From the IMG/VR virus record IMGVR_UViG_3300028612_001125, positions 1-30,470 of that record: a stretch of DNA of 30,470 bases; one strand, given 5' to 3'. The stretch is from a virus. The notes beneath the pieces were generated by a model. It was not told the origin of the DNA and did not search any database. It saw only the letters and a list, made by a program, of their open reading frames with translations. The position numbers were made by a program, and so were the translations under genes. Below are positions 30,426 through 30,470 of the stretch, in pieces (positions within the stretch are counted from its first letter, which is position 1; each line of letters begins with the position of its first letter).

Positions 30426-30470
30426 ATGATTAAAGTATTTCATCTTCAACATTGTGCAGAAATGATCGGT
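30426..30470 (+). CDS. Start of another small rightward gene (truncated by window)
   Basis: ATG at 30426 follows GGAG with 7 bases spacing. Fifteen codons are visible (MIKVFHLQHCAEMIG) before the window ends. The pattern of ribosome site directly after a terminator matches the two previous genes. Nothing more can be said about its product. Confidence 0.5.
   Translation, partial: MIKVFHLQHCAEMIG

Noticed and set aside
1-30470. Lysogeny genes, tRNA genes, or attachment sites
   Set aside because: No integrase, repressor or tRNA cloverleaf was recognised anywhere on either strand. tRNA absence was judged by eye only.

Overview
The window is a stretch of a tailed double-stranded DNA bacteriophage (Caudoviricetes) genome. 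By eye it is AT-rich, and no host chromosomal genes are visible. The evidence is a nearly complete virion-assembly module on the minus strand: sigma-like factor, small terminase, large terminase, portal, prohead protease with scaffold, decoration protein, HK97-type major capsid protein, fibres, neck/connector proteins, tail tube and the start of a tape measure protein. A tail tube gene followed by a tape measure gene, with no recognisable sheath gene, suggests a long non-contractile tail (siphovirus-like). That is an inference. No integrase, repressor, tRNA or CRISPR array was seen. The host cannot be named; two promoters are perfect TTGACA/TATAAT boxes of the bacterial sigma-70 type.

Right to left along the minus strand (the direction of transcription): a perfect sigma-70 promoter at 29501-29528 leads into a tightly overlapping operon. 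It holds a 58-aa acidic protein, a sigma-70 region-2-like protein, a probable small terminase, then four accessory genes: GDP-mannose 4,6-dehydratase, HNH nuclease, ERCC4-type nuclease and sulfotransferase. The large terminase follows. Next come portal, two small overlapping genes, the protease-scaffold gene (with a probable internal start for a separate scaffold), decoration protein and major capsid protein, ending at a double hairpin terminator. The following block (17.5-10.3 kb) is adhesin-like: three paralogous triple-repeat fibre proteins alternating with two paralogous small proteins, then a 796-aa repeat-rich fibre. Connector/neck genes and a 692-aa DUF2341-Kelch adhesin follow, then a structural protein of unknown role. 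A free-standing HNH endonuclease on the opposite strand has its own perfect promoter. Last come the tail tube gene (apparently starting at a non-canonical ATC or ATT codon), four small or unknown genes in the tail-chaperone position, and the tape measure start.

The right end (about 29.3-30.5 kb) is a strand-switch region. A roughly 440-bp non-coding stretch carries dyads and tandem repeats built on GTAGTA/CTACTA, followed by small rightward genes separated by very strong hairpin terminators. It resembles an early control or replication-origin region, but no origin was demonstrated.

Several intrinsic terminators lie inside gene series only 6-30 bases from the next start codon. This suggests expression is graded by terminator read-through, downstream of the major capsid and tail tube genes in particular.
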